Positions 19,232 through 27,244 of a stretch of 34,935 nucleotides of DNA are shown here, piece by piece. Numbering within the stretch: position 1 is the first letter of the stretch; every line of letters begins with the position of its first letter. Made by a program: the position numbers and the translations under genes. The DNA is taken from assembly GCF_029868745.1 (NCBI RefSeq), contig NZ_JARWOP010000040.1, positions 1-34,935 of the forward strand. The letters are read 5' to 3'. Below the pieces are notes generated by a model, which was not told the origin of the DNA, ran no database searches, and saw nothing but the letters and a program-made list of their open reading frames with translations. The stretch is from Nocardia wallacei. Lineage in GTDB: Bacteria > Actinomycetota > Actinomycetes > Mycobacteriales > Mycobacteriaceae.

Positions 19232-20710
19232 ATGACTGATGACGTCGCCGACAAGGTCTCGAACCAGGCGTCGGCATACCCCCTCCCCGCAGGAGCCCGC
19301 GCGCCGATCGAGCCGCGGCGAGTCCTGCTGATTACTTCGGTGGCCACCTTCGTGGCCTTCCTCGACATGTCCGTGGTGAACGTCGCGTTCTCGGACATCT
19401 TCGAAAGTTTTCCCGGTACCGCGCTGCCGACCCTGTCGTGGGTGGTGTCCGGATACGCCGTGTTCTTCGCGGCCGTGCTGACCCCTGTGGGCCGCTACGC
19501 CGACGTGTTCGGCCGCAAGGCGGTCTTCCTGTGGTCGCTGCTCGCGTTCACCATCGCCTCCGCGCTGTGCACCGCGGCGCCGACGATCGAATTCCTCATC
19601 GGCGCAAGGTTTTTGCAGGGCCTTGCGGCCGGTGGCATGATCCCCGCCGCTCTCGGCCTGGTACTCGGCGCCTACCCGCCCGAGCGCCGGGTCACGGCGG
19701 TGGCGGCCTGGGTGGCGGCCTCCTCCGCGGCCGCCGCCTTCGGTCCCGCCCTCGGCGGACTGCTGGTGTGGGCCTGGGACTGGCGGGCGGTGTTCCTGAT
19801 CAACGTCCCGGTCGGCCTGGTGGCCTTCGTGGTCGGTCGCAGTTGGCTGCCGGAGATCAAGCCGGAGGTGCGGGAGCGGCCCGACCCGGTGGGTGCGATC
19901 CTGATCGCGCTCGGCGTCGGCGCGGCGGTCGTCGGACTCACCCAGGGTGGCGAATGGGGTTGGCTCAGTGCCGGATTCATCGTCACCACGGTGGGCGGAC
20001 TGGTGCTGCTGGCCGCCGGGATCCTGCGCTCGATGCGGCAGCGGGTGCCGGTGTTCGAGGTGCACCTGTGGGCCGACCGCAAGTTCGCCGCCGCCAGCGC
20101 GGTGTCGTTCCTGTTCGGCATCGCGATGTTCGCGTGGCTGCTGGCCTGCCCGCTGTACACCATCGTGGTCTGGAAGTACTCGATCTGGGAAGCGGGACTG
20201 GCGAATTCGCCGGGCGCGTTCACCGCCGCGATCGGCGCCGGCGTAGTCGGCAAGTCGAAACATCCCGACATCCAGCGTCTCGCGACGATCGCCGGTGCGG
20301 TGCTGTTCGGCATCGCCGGAGTGCTGTTCGCGCTGCTGCTGCACGAGGAGAGCCGGTTCTGGGCGGTGTGGCTGCCGGTCGGCCTGCTGTCCGGGCTGGC
20401 GATCGGCCTGCTGATGACCGCGGTGTCCTCGGCCGCGGCGACCTCGGTGCCGCAGGAGAAGTTCGCCTCCGGGTACGGCATGAGCATGACCGCCCGGCAG
20501 ATGGGCGGTGGCCTCGGTATCGCGGCGTTCGCGGCGATCACCACCACGATCACCACCGGCTGGCTGGACGGGCTGCACGCGGTGTTCTGGTTCGCCGCTG
20601 CCGCGATGGTGCCGGTGGTGCTGGCGGCCCTGCCGATGACGGGCTCGCCGGCGGCGCCGGTGGCCGCCAACGGTGCGGCCCCGCGGATGCCCGCGCCGGG
20701 AGCGCCGTGA
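19232..20710 (+). CDS. MFS multidrug-type exporter (DHA2, 14-TM-like)
   Basis: This 492-residue polytopic membrane protein belongs to the DHA2 drug:H+ antiporter group of the major facilitator superfamily. Recognisable motifs are FLDMSVVNVAF in the first helix (motif D1), LSWVVSGYAVFFAAVLTPVG followed by RYADVFGRK (motif A loop), RFLQGLAAGGMIPAAL and PALGGLLVWAWDWRAVFLIN (motif C region). The length suits 12-14 helices with a short Ala/Pro-rich tail. AGGTGG about 6 nt before the ATG is the ribosome site. It is divergent from the TetR gene with shared palindromes, a classical regulator/exporter pair. Export of the locus product or self-protection is the natural inference; the substrate is unknown. 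Confidence 0.9.
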   Translation: MTDDVADKVSNQASAYPLPAGARAPIEPRRVLLITSVATFVAFLDMSVVNVAFSDIFESFPGTALPTLSWVVSGYAVFFAAVLTPVGRYADVFGRKAVFLWSLLAFTIASALCTAAPTIEFLIGARFLQGLAAGGMIPAALGLVLGAYPPERRVTAVAAWVAASSAAAAFGPALGGLLVWAWDWRAVFLINVPVGLVAFVVGRSWLPEIKPEVRERPDPVGAILIALGVGAAVVGLTQGGEWGWLSAGFIVTTVGGLVLLAAGILRSMRQRVPVFEVHLWADRKFAAASAVSFLFGIAMFAWLLACPLYTIVVWKYSIWEAGLANSPGAFTAAIGAGVVGKSKHPDIQRLATIAGAVLFGIAGVLFALLLHEESRFWAVWLPVGLLSGLAIGLLMTAVSSAAATSVPQEKFASGYGMSMTARQMGGGLGIAAFAAITTTITTGWLDGLHAVFWFAAAAMVPVVLAALPMTGSPAAPVAANGAAPRMPAPGAP

Positions 20711-21090
20711 CCGTGTGTGATCGAACTCATAGCATGAATTTCAGGGCGCCGAGCGGGGCCGGTGAAGACCGCCGCTCGGGTCGGAAAGGCGGCTGACGCC
20801 GACAGCGCGCAATTCGAGAAAACATATCGATCCCGACCGGGCGTATCGGATACTCCGATACGCCTGATCGGCGTGTGTGCACGAGTCGCCATTTTTCCGG
20901 CGGACGTGGATAATTTACGATGAACGAGTTCTTGTCGGACTCGGTCGGAGCGTGGGGGGAAATCAAGCTAATGCGGCCCAAACATGGGATGTTCCAACGA
21001 ATTTCGCCGCCGGGACACCGCGTTCGCGGTGCGGTTACCGGACATTGCTGTGAACACTTTCGGTCGTTCGCACGATTACCATGACGAACG
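20711..21090. other. AT-richer intergenic leader between the exporter and LAL-type regulator genes
   Basis: No convincing gene lies here. GC content falls below that of the neighbours and third-position bias is lost. It holds a 23-bp perfect palindrome (20841-20863) and an AT-rich patch around 20891-20922 containing GATAAT, a possible -10 for the downstream regulator. A 54-codon frame from 20920 has only about 60% G/C at third positions and is probably not coding. The poor codon bias continues to about 21250 inside the annotated frame of the next gene. Confidence 0.5.
20841..20863. promoter_or_regulatory. 23-bp palindrome (10-bp arms, 3-nt centre)
   Basis: GCGTATCGGA-TAC-TCCGATACGC is a perfect inverted repeat with 10-base arms. 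It lies 130 bases past the exporter stop and about 250 or more bases before the regulator gene. No T-tract follows on either strand, so an operator seems more likely than an intrinsic terminator. The cognate protein is unknown. Confidence 0.45.
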
Positions 21091-23292
21091 GTGGACGCCG
21101 GGGTCCTCGTACCGTATCCGTTACCGGCCGCAACAAATTCGCGACTGGTCTGTTGGGTAAGGGTGCTTCCCTTGGTAGCAGTTGAAAGAATCGCAGAATC
21201 GGAACAGAGAATTACGGGTGGGACCGTTTCTGTCGGGGGGCGCGGTCGACCTTGGCCGGTGCCGGCGGCACTGGCCTACCTGCGCCGAGGCGGCGCCGGA
21301 CGGGTTCGGGTGGCGCAACTGCTGGCAGTACTGGATCAGCCGACCGCGCTGTGGATCCTGGCGCGCGTGCTGGACGCGGAACCGGCCGCGGTGGCCGCGG
21401 TGGTGCGCGAGCTGACCGCGGCGAATCTGGTGGCGTACGCGCAGTTCCGGCGGCGCGACGTCCGCGACGCGGTGGTGCGCGAGGTGCCGGTGCCGGTGCG
21501 GCAGCGGCTGCACCGCCGGATCGCCGAGGTGCTCGAGGACGGCGGCGCGCCCGCCGTGCGGGTGGCAGATCACCTGCTCGGCGCCGACGATATCCGGATG
21601 CCGTGGGCGGTGCCGGTGTTGCGCGCGGCCGCCGAGGACGCCATCGCCGACGACGAGATCCACCGGGCCATCGACTATCTCGAACTGGCCTGCCGGCTCT
21701 CCGACGACGACGCCGACCGCGCGGTCATGCTGATGATGCTGGCGATGGTCCGCTGGCGGCTCAACCCGTCGACGTCCAACCGCAGCTTCGCGCGGCTGCT
21801 GGTGGCGGTGCGCGGCGGCGCGATGCCGGTGGCGTGCCTGCCCATGGCGGCCCGGTACCTGCTGTGGCACGGCCGCACCGACGACGCCGCGGTGGCGCTG
21901 CGACTACTACGGTCGGCCGCCCGCGCCGGTGACGAGACCGGCATCGCGGGCTGGTCGGCGCTGCGGGAATGGCTGGCCTGTCATTATCCGGGGCTGCTGG
22001 ACGGCACCGAGGCGCCGATGGGCGGCAGCGAAACCGACCGTGCCGCAGCGTATCTGCGCAGCGGCTGGGCCGAGTCCGACGCCGACGCCGCCCGCCTGCT
22101 GTCGGACGTGTTCACCCACGGTGCGTGCGACCACGCGATGGCGCGGGCACAGCGGCTGGTGCGCGCGCACCGCCTCGACGACACCACCTTCGGCGCGCTG
22201 CTGATGGTGCTCGACGGCATGGTCTACAGCGATCGGCTGGATTCGGCGGCGATCTGGTGCGAGTCGCTGATGCTGGAGTCGGCGGCGCGGCGGGCGCCGG
22301 CCTGGCAGTCGATCTTCGCGATCTGGCGGTCGGCGATGTTCGTGCGCGCGGGCTCGCTGGACGCCGCCATCGGCCACGCGGGCAGCGCGCTGGGCCGGGT
22401 GCGCGGCGAAAGTCTGGGCACCTACGCGGGTTTGGCGGTCGCCAGCCTGGTGGAGGCCTCGACGGCGGCGGGGCGCTATCGCGAGGCCGCCGCCTACCTC
22501 GACACCGAACTGCCCGACACGGTGCCGCTGTCGCGGATCGGCCTGCACTATCTGCGCGCGCGGGGCCGCTACCGGCTCGCCATCGGCGACCACGAGTCGG
22601 CGCGCGCGGACTTCACCCTGTGCGGCGAGCGAATGCGGGCCTGGCGCATGGATATTCCGGGCATCGCGGCCTGGCGCAACGATCTGGCCGAGACGTATCT
22701 GGCGGCCGGTGACCTGTCCGCGGCGCGCAGTTGGGCGGCGGCGCACGTGCAACACATTCGCGGCGCCACCCGTCATTCCAGCGGCGCGACCTCGTTACGA
22801 CTGGTCGCCGCCACCAGCGCGCCCGCGCAGCGGGTCGGGCTGTTGCGCAAGGCGACCGAAATCGCCGCGGCGGGCCCCGACATGCTCGAATTGGCCACGG
22901 CGCTGGCCGATCTCGCGCAGGCATATCTCGATATCGGGGAACGGGATCGGGCGCGCACCGCGACGCGGCGGGCACTGCGGCTGGCCGAGCAGTGCGGCGC
23001 GGAACCGCTACGGGCCCGGCTGGCTGGCGCCCGCGGACCGGGCCTGCACTCGGTGCCGCCGACCGATAATCCGCGCGGGGCGCTGGACACGCTGAGCCCG
23101 TCGGAGCTGAAGGTGGCGCGGCTGGCGGCGGCCGGTTGCCGCAATCGCGATATCGCGCGGGATCTGCACATCACCACCAGTACCGTCGAACAGCACCTCA
23201 CTCGCGTCTATCGCAAGCTCGGCGTCACCCGCCGCACCGACCTGGCGGTCGTGCTCGGCGGGAGCGAGCCGGAGCGGACGGAGGCGGTATGA
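21091..23292 (+). CDS. LuxR-family (LAL-like) regulator lacking the N-terminal ATPase
   Basis: The maximal frame encodes 733 residues ending in a LuxR/GerE helix-turn-helix (about the last 60 residues: LSPSELKVARLAAAGCRNRD, then TSTVEQHLTRVYRKLGVTRR). The rest is a TPR-like helical array. The first well-behaved part (QLLAVLDQPTALWILARVLD onward, then REVPVPVRQRLHRRIAEVL) matches the winged-helix and linker that follow the AAA/NB-ARC ATPase in large LAL/MalT-type regulators. No Walker A or B motif is present and none can be found upstream in any frame, so the protein is an ATPase-less version. The start is unresolved: GTG 21091, TTG 21172 (with AAGGG 8 nt upstream) or GTG 21259; codon bias becomes normal only at about 21250. 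It could regulate the adjacent exporter/PKS locus, but nothing in the sequence proves it. Confidence 0.75.
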   Translation: MDAGVLVPYPLPAATNSRLVCWVRVLPLVAVERIAESEQRITGGTVSVGGRGRPWPVPAALAYLRRGGAGRVRVAQLLAVLDQPTALWILARVLDAEPAAVAAVVRELTAANLVAYAQFRRRDVRDAVVREVPVPVRQRLHRRIAEVLEDGGAPAVRVADHLLGADDIRMPWAVPVLRAAAEDAIADDEIHRAIDYLELACRLSDDDADRAVMLMMLAMVRWRLNPSTSNRSFARLLVAVRGGAMPVACLPMAARYLLWHGRTDDAAVALRLLRSAARAGDETGIAGWSALREWLACHYPGLLDGTEAPMGGSETDRAAAYLRSGWAESDADAARLLSDVFTHGACDHAMARAQRLVRAHRLDDTTFGALLMVLDGMVYSDRLDSAAIWCESLMLESAARRAPAWQSIFAIWRSAMFVRAGSLDAAIGHAGSALGRVRGESLGTYAGLAVASLVEASTAAGRYREAAAYLDTELPDTVPLSRIGLHYLRARGRYRLAIGDHESARADFTLCGERMRAWRMDIPGIAAWRNDLAETYLAAGDLSAARSWAAAHVQHIRGATRHSSGATSLRLVAATSAPAQRVGLLRKATEIAAAGPDMLELATALADLAQAYLDIGERDRARTATRRALRLAEQCGAEPLRARLAGARGPGLHSVPPTDNPRGALDTLSPSELKVARLAAAGCRNRDIARDLHITTSTVEQHLTRVYRKLGVTRRTDLAVVLGGSEPERTEAV

Positions 23293-23299
23293 GCCGGTG

Positions 23300-23377
23300 T
23301 CACTGCCGCAGGATCTGCTCCAAGAGCTTCTCGCCCTCCAGCAGCAGGAGGAACAAGCTGTAGTAGATCGTGAGCAT
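23300..23377 (-). CDS. possible 25-residue micro-protein antisense to the regulator 3' flank
   Basis: A 25-codon frame reads MLTIYYSLFLLLLEGEK and ends QILRQ: a hydrophobic N-terminal half and an amphipathic charged C-terminal half. All 25 third positions are G or C, with about 56% G/C at first and 20% at second positions, a normal coding profile for a hydrophobic actinobacterial peptide in otherwise AT-richer DNA. The opposing plus-strand frame, starting at an ATGA overlap with the regulator stop, shares the same third positions but has only about 26% G/C at first positions, so it is less likely. No ribosome site is visible before the ATG. The function is unknown and it may be spurious. Confidence 0.3.
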   Translation of the reverse strand: MLTIYYSLFLLLLEGEKLLEQILRQ

Positions 23378-23480
23378 AGTGAATAAGTGTGCAACACGAC
23401 GTGCCGGCGGGTGCGGGTTTGGTCGGGAGATCCGGGGCGGCCCTGGTCAGCGCGGCTCGCGGAATATCGCGGCCGCGCGG

Positions 23481-25646
23481 TCAGGGCCGCGGGTCCGGGG
23501 AGCCGGGGAAGCCGGGCTCGAAGAGTGCAGGCGGCCAGGTGAATTCGGTCTCGGCCAGCACCTTCGCGATCTGCTCGGACGGCATCGGATGGTGGAAGTA
23601 CCAGCCCTGCGCGGTATCGCAGCCCATGTCCAGCAGCCGCTCGGCCTGGTGCTGGGTCTCCACACATTCGGCGGTGACGGTCAGGCCCAGCTCGTGGCTC
23701 AGATCGATGATGCTCTGCAGCACCAGCAGGTCGCTGCGGCTGGATGTGCCGGGCGTGCGGATGCGGTGGATGAACGGCCCGGCCAGCTTGACCACGTGCA
23801 GCGGCAGCCGGCCGAGATAGGCCAGATTCGAGTAGCCGGTGCCGAAGTCGTCGATGGCGATGCGCACCCCGGCCTCGGTGAGCGCGCGCAGGGCCTGCAG
23901 CGGCCGCCCCGCCGCGTGCATGAACGCCCGCTCGGTGAGCTCCAGCTGTAGCCGGTGCGGGTCGATTCCGGTGTCGTCGATGGTCCGCCGCACCCGGTCC
24001 AGCCAGGTCGGGTCGGCCACCTCCGCGGCCGAGACATTGACGCTCAGCACCGGGGTGCGCGGCCCGTAGGTGTCCTGCCAGTCGCGCGCGGCGCGGCAGG
24101 AGTCGGCGAGCACCACCGCGCCGAGCGCCCCGATATGCCCGCCGTCCTCGGCGAGCTCCACGAACCGGGCCGGGGTCAGCACGCCGAGGTCGGGATGCCG
24201 CCAGCGGACCAGTGCCTCCACCGCCACCGGCGCCCGGCCGCTGAGCGCGACGATCGGCTGGAAGTCGAGGAAGAACTCGCCCCGGCCCAGCGCGGCGGGC
24301 ATCGCCGCGGACAGTTCGGCGCGGGTGTGCTCGCGGCGGCGTCGGTCGGCATCGAACATCGCGTAGCGGCCGCGGCCGTCGGCCTTGGCCCAGTACATGG
24401 TGGTGTCGGCGGCCTGCAGCAACTCGTCGGTGCTGGTGTGCCCGGCGCGCTGCACCGTCACCCCGACACTGGCGCTCACGTTGAGCCGGTGGCCGTGGAT
24501 GTCGAACGGCCGGGTGAACGCGTCCAGTACGGTGCGGGCCAGTCGCGCGAGATCGCCGCCGCTGGCCGCGCGGGGCACGAGAACCACGAATTCGTCGCCG
24601 CCCATGCGCGCCACCAGATGATCCGGCTCGGTGATGCAGGCGCTCAGGCGCGCCGCGGCCTGGGTCAGCAGTTCGTCGCCCGCGGCGTGGCCGAAGGTGT
24701 CGTTGACGCTCTTGAAGTGGTCGAGATCGACGTAGCAGAGGCCGACCCGGGCGTCGGGATCGGCGAACGCCGTGGCCAGCGCGTCGAAGAAGCGGCTGCG
24801 GTTGGCCAGCCCGGTGAGCTGGTCGTGGTGGGCGCGGTAGTGCAGCCGCTCGCGCAGCACGCGCTGCTCGGAGATGTCCTCGACCAGTACCAGCGTGTAC
24901 TGCGGCAGGCCCTGCTCGTCGCGGATGAGCGACACGTTGATGTTGGTCCACACCGTGTGGCCGTCGCGGTGCCGATACGCCTTCTCCAACTGCACGTTGT
25001 CGTGGTCGCCGCGCAGCACGCCCGCGTACAGCTGCCACATGCCCGGCGGATCGTCCGGATGGGTCAGTTCGGCGACGTTGAGTTCGGCCATCTCCTCGGG
25101 CCGGTAGCCCAGCAGCGCGGCGAAGGCGTGATTGACCTCGATGATGCGGCCGGTCATATCGGACAGTCCGGTGCCGATCCCGGCTTGCGAGAACACCGCC
25201 CGCAACCGCGCCTCGCTGGTACGCAACCGTTGTTCGGCCAGCTCCCGCGCGGCCAGCACCGCGGTATGCACGCTCTCCTGCTCGCTCAGCAGCCACGCCC
25301 GGAAGGCCCGCACATAGCCGGAGGCGAAGGCGGCGAGCACTTCCGCGGCTCGGTGCGCGCTCACCCCCGTGGCCGCGAAGTGGTCGCTGAGAACGGCGAT
25401 GCTGCGGCCCAGCACCTCGTCGCCGACGAAATGGGCGCGCGCCAGCCGGCCGCCGGCCTCGGCCGCGCGCACGGTGCCTCCGCTGCGGGACACCGCGTGC
25501 AGGTCGGCGGCCAGTCCGGTCAACAGGTCGCGTACCTCGGCGGCGCTCAGCGGCACGACGTGATCGCGGGCCCCGCCACCGAGGGCGGCCGCCCACCGCT
25601 CGGCCAGATCGGCGTGCAGGACGTCGTCGGACCCTTCCCACGCCAT
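23481..25646 (-). CDS. PAS-GGDEF-EAL cyclic-di-GMP signalling protein
   Basis: This 721-residue cytosolic protein has an N-terminal helical sensor region (~1-145), a PAS domain (~150-275, with FSQAGIGTGLSDMTGRIIEV and a PAC-like EDISEQ), a GGDEF diguanylate cyclase domain with intact MGGDEF (~349) and an EAL phosphodiesterase domain with EALVRW (Glu477). Further EAL-site residues are present: VNVS, ELTE, DDFGTG, the VKL lysine, AECVE and the Gln in TAQGWYF. The usual Asp after the LKI lysine is Ala (VKLAGPF). Both activities look possible on motif grounds, with the PAS probably choosing between them. No transmembrane segment is evident. I chose the ATG at 25646; the frame extends further upstream without domain content and would overlap the divergent methyltransferase. 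The RBS is weak (AGGATCG). Confidence 0.92.
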   Translation of the reverse strand: MAWEGSDDVLHADLAERWAAALGGGARDHVVPLSAAEVRDLLTGLAADLHAVSRSGGTVRAAEAGGRLARAHFVGDEVLGRSIAVLSDHFAATGVSAHRAAEVLAAFASGYVRAFRAWLLSEQESVHTAVLAARELAEQRLRTSEARLRAVFSQAGIGTGLSDMTGRIIEVNHAFAALLGYRPEEMAELNVAELTHPDDPPGMWQLYAGVLRGDHDNVQLEKAYRHRDGHTVWTNINVSLIRDEQGLPQYTLVLVEDISEQRVLRERLHYRAHHDQLTGLANRSRFFDALATAFADPDARVGLCYVDLDHFKSVNDTFGHAAGDELLTQAAARLSACITEPDHLVARMGGDEFVVLVPRAASGGDLARLARTVLDAFTRPFDIHGHRLNVSASVGVTVQRAGHTSTDELLQAADTTMYWAKADGRGRYAMFDADRRRREHTRAELSAAMPAALGRGEFFLDFQPIVALSGRAPVAVEALVRWRHPDLGVLTPARFVELAEDGGHIGALGAVVLADSCRAARDWQDTYGPRTPVLSVNVSAAEVADPTWLDRVRRTIDDTGIDPHRLQLELTERAFMHAAGRPLQALRALTEAGVRIAIDDFGTGYSNLAYLGRLPLHVVKLAGPFIHRIRTPGTSSRSDLLVLQSIIDLSHELGLTVTAECVETQHQAERLLDMGCDTAQGWYFHHPMPSEQIAKVLAETEFTWPPALFEPGFPGSPDPRP

Positions 25647-25754
25647 AAGATTCGATCCTAGTCGGCGGCGTCGCCGCGTGTGAACCGCATACGTTTCGAA
25701 GGTTGCTCGAATACGATTGCGATGCTTCGTTTTCCGGTGCAGAGAGGTTTTGCG

Positions 25755-26561
25755 ATGACCAGACCGAGTTGGGCGCCCGAGGGAATCGATCTGGACCGGC
25801 CCAGCGCCTCGCGAGTTTACGATTTCTTCGTCGGCGGCATGCACAATTTCGAGATCGATCGCGTGCTCGCCCGGCAGATCGAGTCGTTCACCCCGAACGT
25901 CGCCGAGACCATGCGCGCCAACCGGGATCTGCTGCGCCGGTGCGTGCGTGACCTGGTCGACGCCGGGATCACGCAGTTCCTCGACCTGGGTTCGGGCATT
26001 CCGACGGTCGGCAACGTGCACGAGGTGGCGCAGGCGCGCAATCCCGAATCACGGGTGGTCTATGTCGATATCGATCCGGTCGCGGTCGCGCACAGCCAGG
26101 CGATACTCGCCGGGAACGAGCGCGCGAGCGTCGTGCGGGCCGATATGGCCGATCCCGAGACGATTCTCGCCGATCCGGAGGTGACCCGGTTGCTGGACTT
26201 CGGGCAGCCGGTCGCGGTGCTGTTGCTCGGGGTGCTGCACTTCGTGCCCGACGATGCCGACCCGGCCGGTTGCGTGGCGCGGCTGCAGGAGGCGGTCGCG
26301 CCCGGCAGCTACATCGCGATCACGCACGCCACCGCGGACGGGCAGCCCGCGGAGGTGCTGGAGGCGCAGAAACTCTCCGGCCGCACCTCCACCGAGATCG
26401 TGCTGCGCGGCAAGGATGAGATCGCGGCCTTCTTCGGCGACTGGCCCCTGCTCGAGCCGGGCCTGGTGCACCTGCCGCTGTGGCGGCCGGAGAACCCCGC
26501 CGACGTCGGGGAGCGGCCCGAGATGTCCGGCGCGTACGGGGGTCTCGCGCGCAAGGAATGA
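25755..26561 (+). CDS. SAM-dependent methyltransferase, Methyltransf_19 (DUF574) family
   Basis: This 268-residue protein matches the actinobacterial DUF574/Methyltransf_19 group. It has the hallmark opening RPSASRVYDFFVGGMHNFEI, the SAM-binding strand FLDLGSGIPTVGNVHEVA, the acidic strand VVYVDIDPVAVAHSQ and the post-motif segment LLLGVLHFVPD. An AGAGAGG ribosome site precedes the ATG at 25755; the frame is open 75 bases further upstream but without family residues. It is divergent from the c-di-GMP gene with a 108-base gap. Paralogues of this family are numerous in Streptomyces and Nocardia, and their substrates are mostly unknown. There is no positional link to the PKS operon, so I do not assign a tailoring role. 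Confidence 0.9.
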   Translation: MTRPSWAPEGIDLDRPSASRVYDFFVGGMHNFEIDRVLARQIESFTPNVAETMRANRDLLRRCVRDLVDAGITQFLDLGSGIPTVGNVHEVAQARNPESRVVYVDIDPVAVAHSQAILAGNERASVVRADMADPETILADPEVTRLLDFGQPVAVLLLGVLHFVPDDADPAGCVARLQEAVAPGSYIAITHATADGQPAEVLEAQKLSGRTSTEIVLRGKDEIAAFFGDWPLLEPGLVHLPLWRPENPADVGERPEMSGAYGGLARKE

Positions 26562-26696
26562 CCGCCCGAAGGGCTGGTCCGAGCGGTCGTGCTGGATGGA
26601 AGCAATTGGTGCCGAGTCGTTTTCGCGGATCCGCGGCCGACCGCGGCGGCGGCGACTGTAAGGTGTGAGCGCCTCGACGTAATTGGAAGGATTGTG

Positions 26697-27128
26697 GTGC
26701 GTACACCTTTGCTGATGGTTGTGTTCGGACTGGCGCTGGCGGCCGGTGGGCCGAGCGTGATAGCGGCGGCCGACCCGCTGCCCGGCGTGAGCGCCGCGCC
26801 GATCGCCGAACCGGTGATGCTGGGCGCGGACGCCGACGGCCAGGCCGTCACCTTGTCGTCCGGCCAGGAACTGGTGGTGGCGCTGCCGGACACCCCGTCC
26901 ACCGGCTACCACTGGCAGGTCGCCGAGATCGACCAGGCCGTGCTGCACCAGGAGGGCGAACCGCAGTTCCGCCAGAACCCGGGCGACCTGATGCCCGGCG
27001 GCCCCGGCAACTCGGTGTGGGCCTTCACCGCCGGGGACCGCGGCGCCAGCCACCTGACCCTGGTGTCGGTGCGCCCGGGCGACCCCGCCCCGGCACAGCA
27101 GTTCTCGCTCGACGTGACCGTGAACTGA
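26697..27128 (+). CDS. secreted chagasin-type cysteine protease inhibitor (inhibitor I42 family)
   Basis: This 143-residue precursor has a signal peptide (hydrophobic TPLLMVVFGLALAA, likely cleaved after Ala25 in IAAA-DP) and a mature beta-sandwich of about 118 residues. The three inhibitor loops of the chagasin/I42 family can be seen: DTPSTGYHW (residues 65-73; family NPTTGY), the PGGPGNSVWAF segment (~100-110; family GGxG...W.F) and SVRPGD near the C-terminus (family RPW, with the Trp replaced). GTG at 26697 lies 6 nt after GGAAGG; GTG at 26694 is the alternative. The family blocks papain-like (C1A) proteases. In a secreted actinobacterial protein this could act on host or competitor proteases or on the cell's own enzyme. 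No protease gene is nearby. Confidence 0.8.
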   Translation: MRTPLLMVVFGLALAAGGPSVIAAADPLPGVSAAPIAEPVMLGADADGQAVTLSSGQELVVALPDTPSTGYHWQVAEIDQAVLHQEGEPQFRQNPGDLMPGGPGNSVWAFTAGDRGASHLTLVSVRPGDPAPAQQFSLDVTVN

Positions 27129-27143
27129 GCCTGCCGCACAACG

Positions 27144-27228
27144 ACATCCGGCCTGGGCGGACACTTTTCGCGCCGTCGCGGCAACACGTGCCGCTACGAG
27201 AAGATTTGTGACCGCCCAGGCCGGATGT
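27144..27228. terminator. long bidirectional hairpin between convergent genes
   Basis: Arms ACATCCGGCCTGGGCGG (27144-27160) and CCGCCCAGGCCGGATGT (27212-27228) are perfect 17-base inverted repeats. Pairing extends inward with one mismatch, then CTTTTCG/CGAGAAG (one mismatch), and a central GCGGCA-ACACG-TGCCGC stem-loop. The whole 85-base segment can fold into one long hairpin lying between the inhibitor gene and the end of glpD. The position suits a shared terminator or RNA-end protector. There is no flanking U-tract, so intrinsic termination is not certain. Confidence 0.5.
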
Positions 27229-27244
27229 ATTCGGGACCGTCTCG

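Noticed and set aside
20727..20981. 84-codon minus-strand frame in the exporter/regulator gap
   Set aside because: No ribosome site, no recognisable motif and no strong codon bias; it runs across the palindrome.
20920..21084. 54-codon plus-strand frame overlapping the next ATG by ATGA
   Set aside because: G/C at third positions is only about 60%, far below the neighbouring genes, and no motif is seen.
21064..21090. CGTTCG...CGAACG half-sites resembling the TetR operator upstream of the LAL-type gene
   Set aside because: Only 6-base arms with a long centre and no match to the full operator arm; too weak to call.
23289..23363. 24-codon plus-strand frame coupled to the regulator stop
   Set aside because: First codon positions are only about 26% G/C, and the Cys/Arg/Ser-rich product looks random; the opposite frame fits better.
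23008..25641. 877-residue minus-strand open frame
   Set aside because: It is a shadow of the PAS-GGDEF-EAL gene and of the antisense of the regulator; composition is Arg-rich and motif-free.
25755..26561. Methyltransferase as a tailoring enzyme of the PKS product
   Set aside because: It is separated from the PKS operon by two unrelated genes and belongs to a family with many dispersed paralogues.
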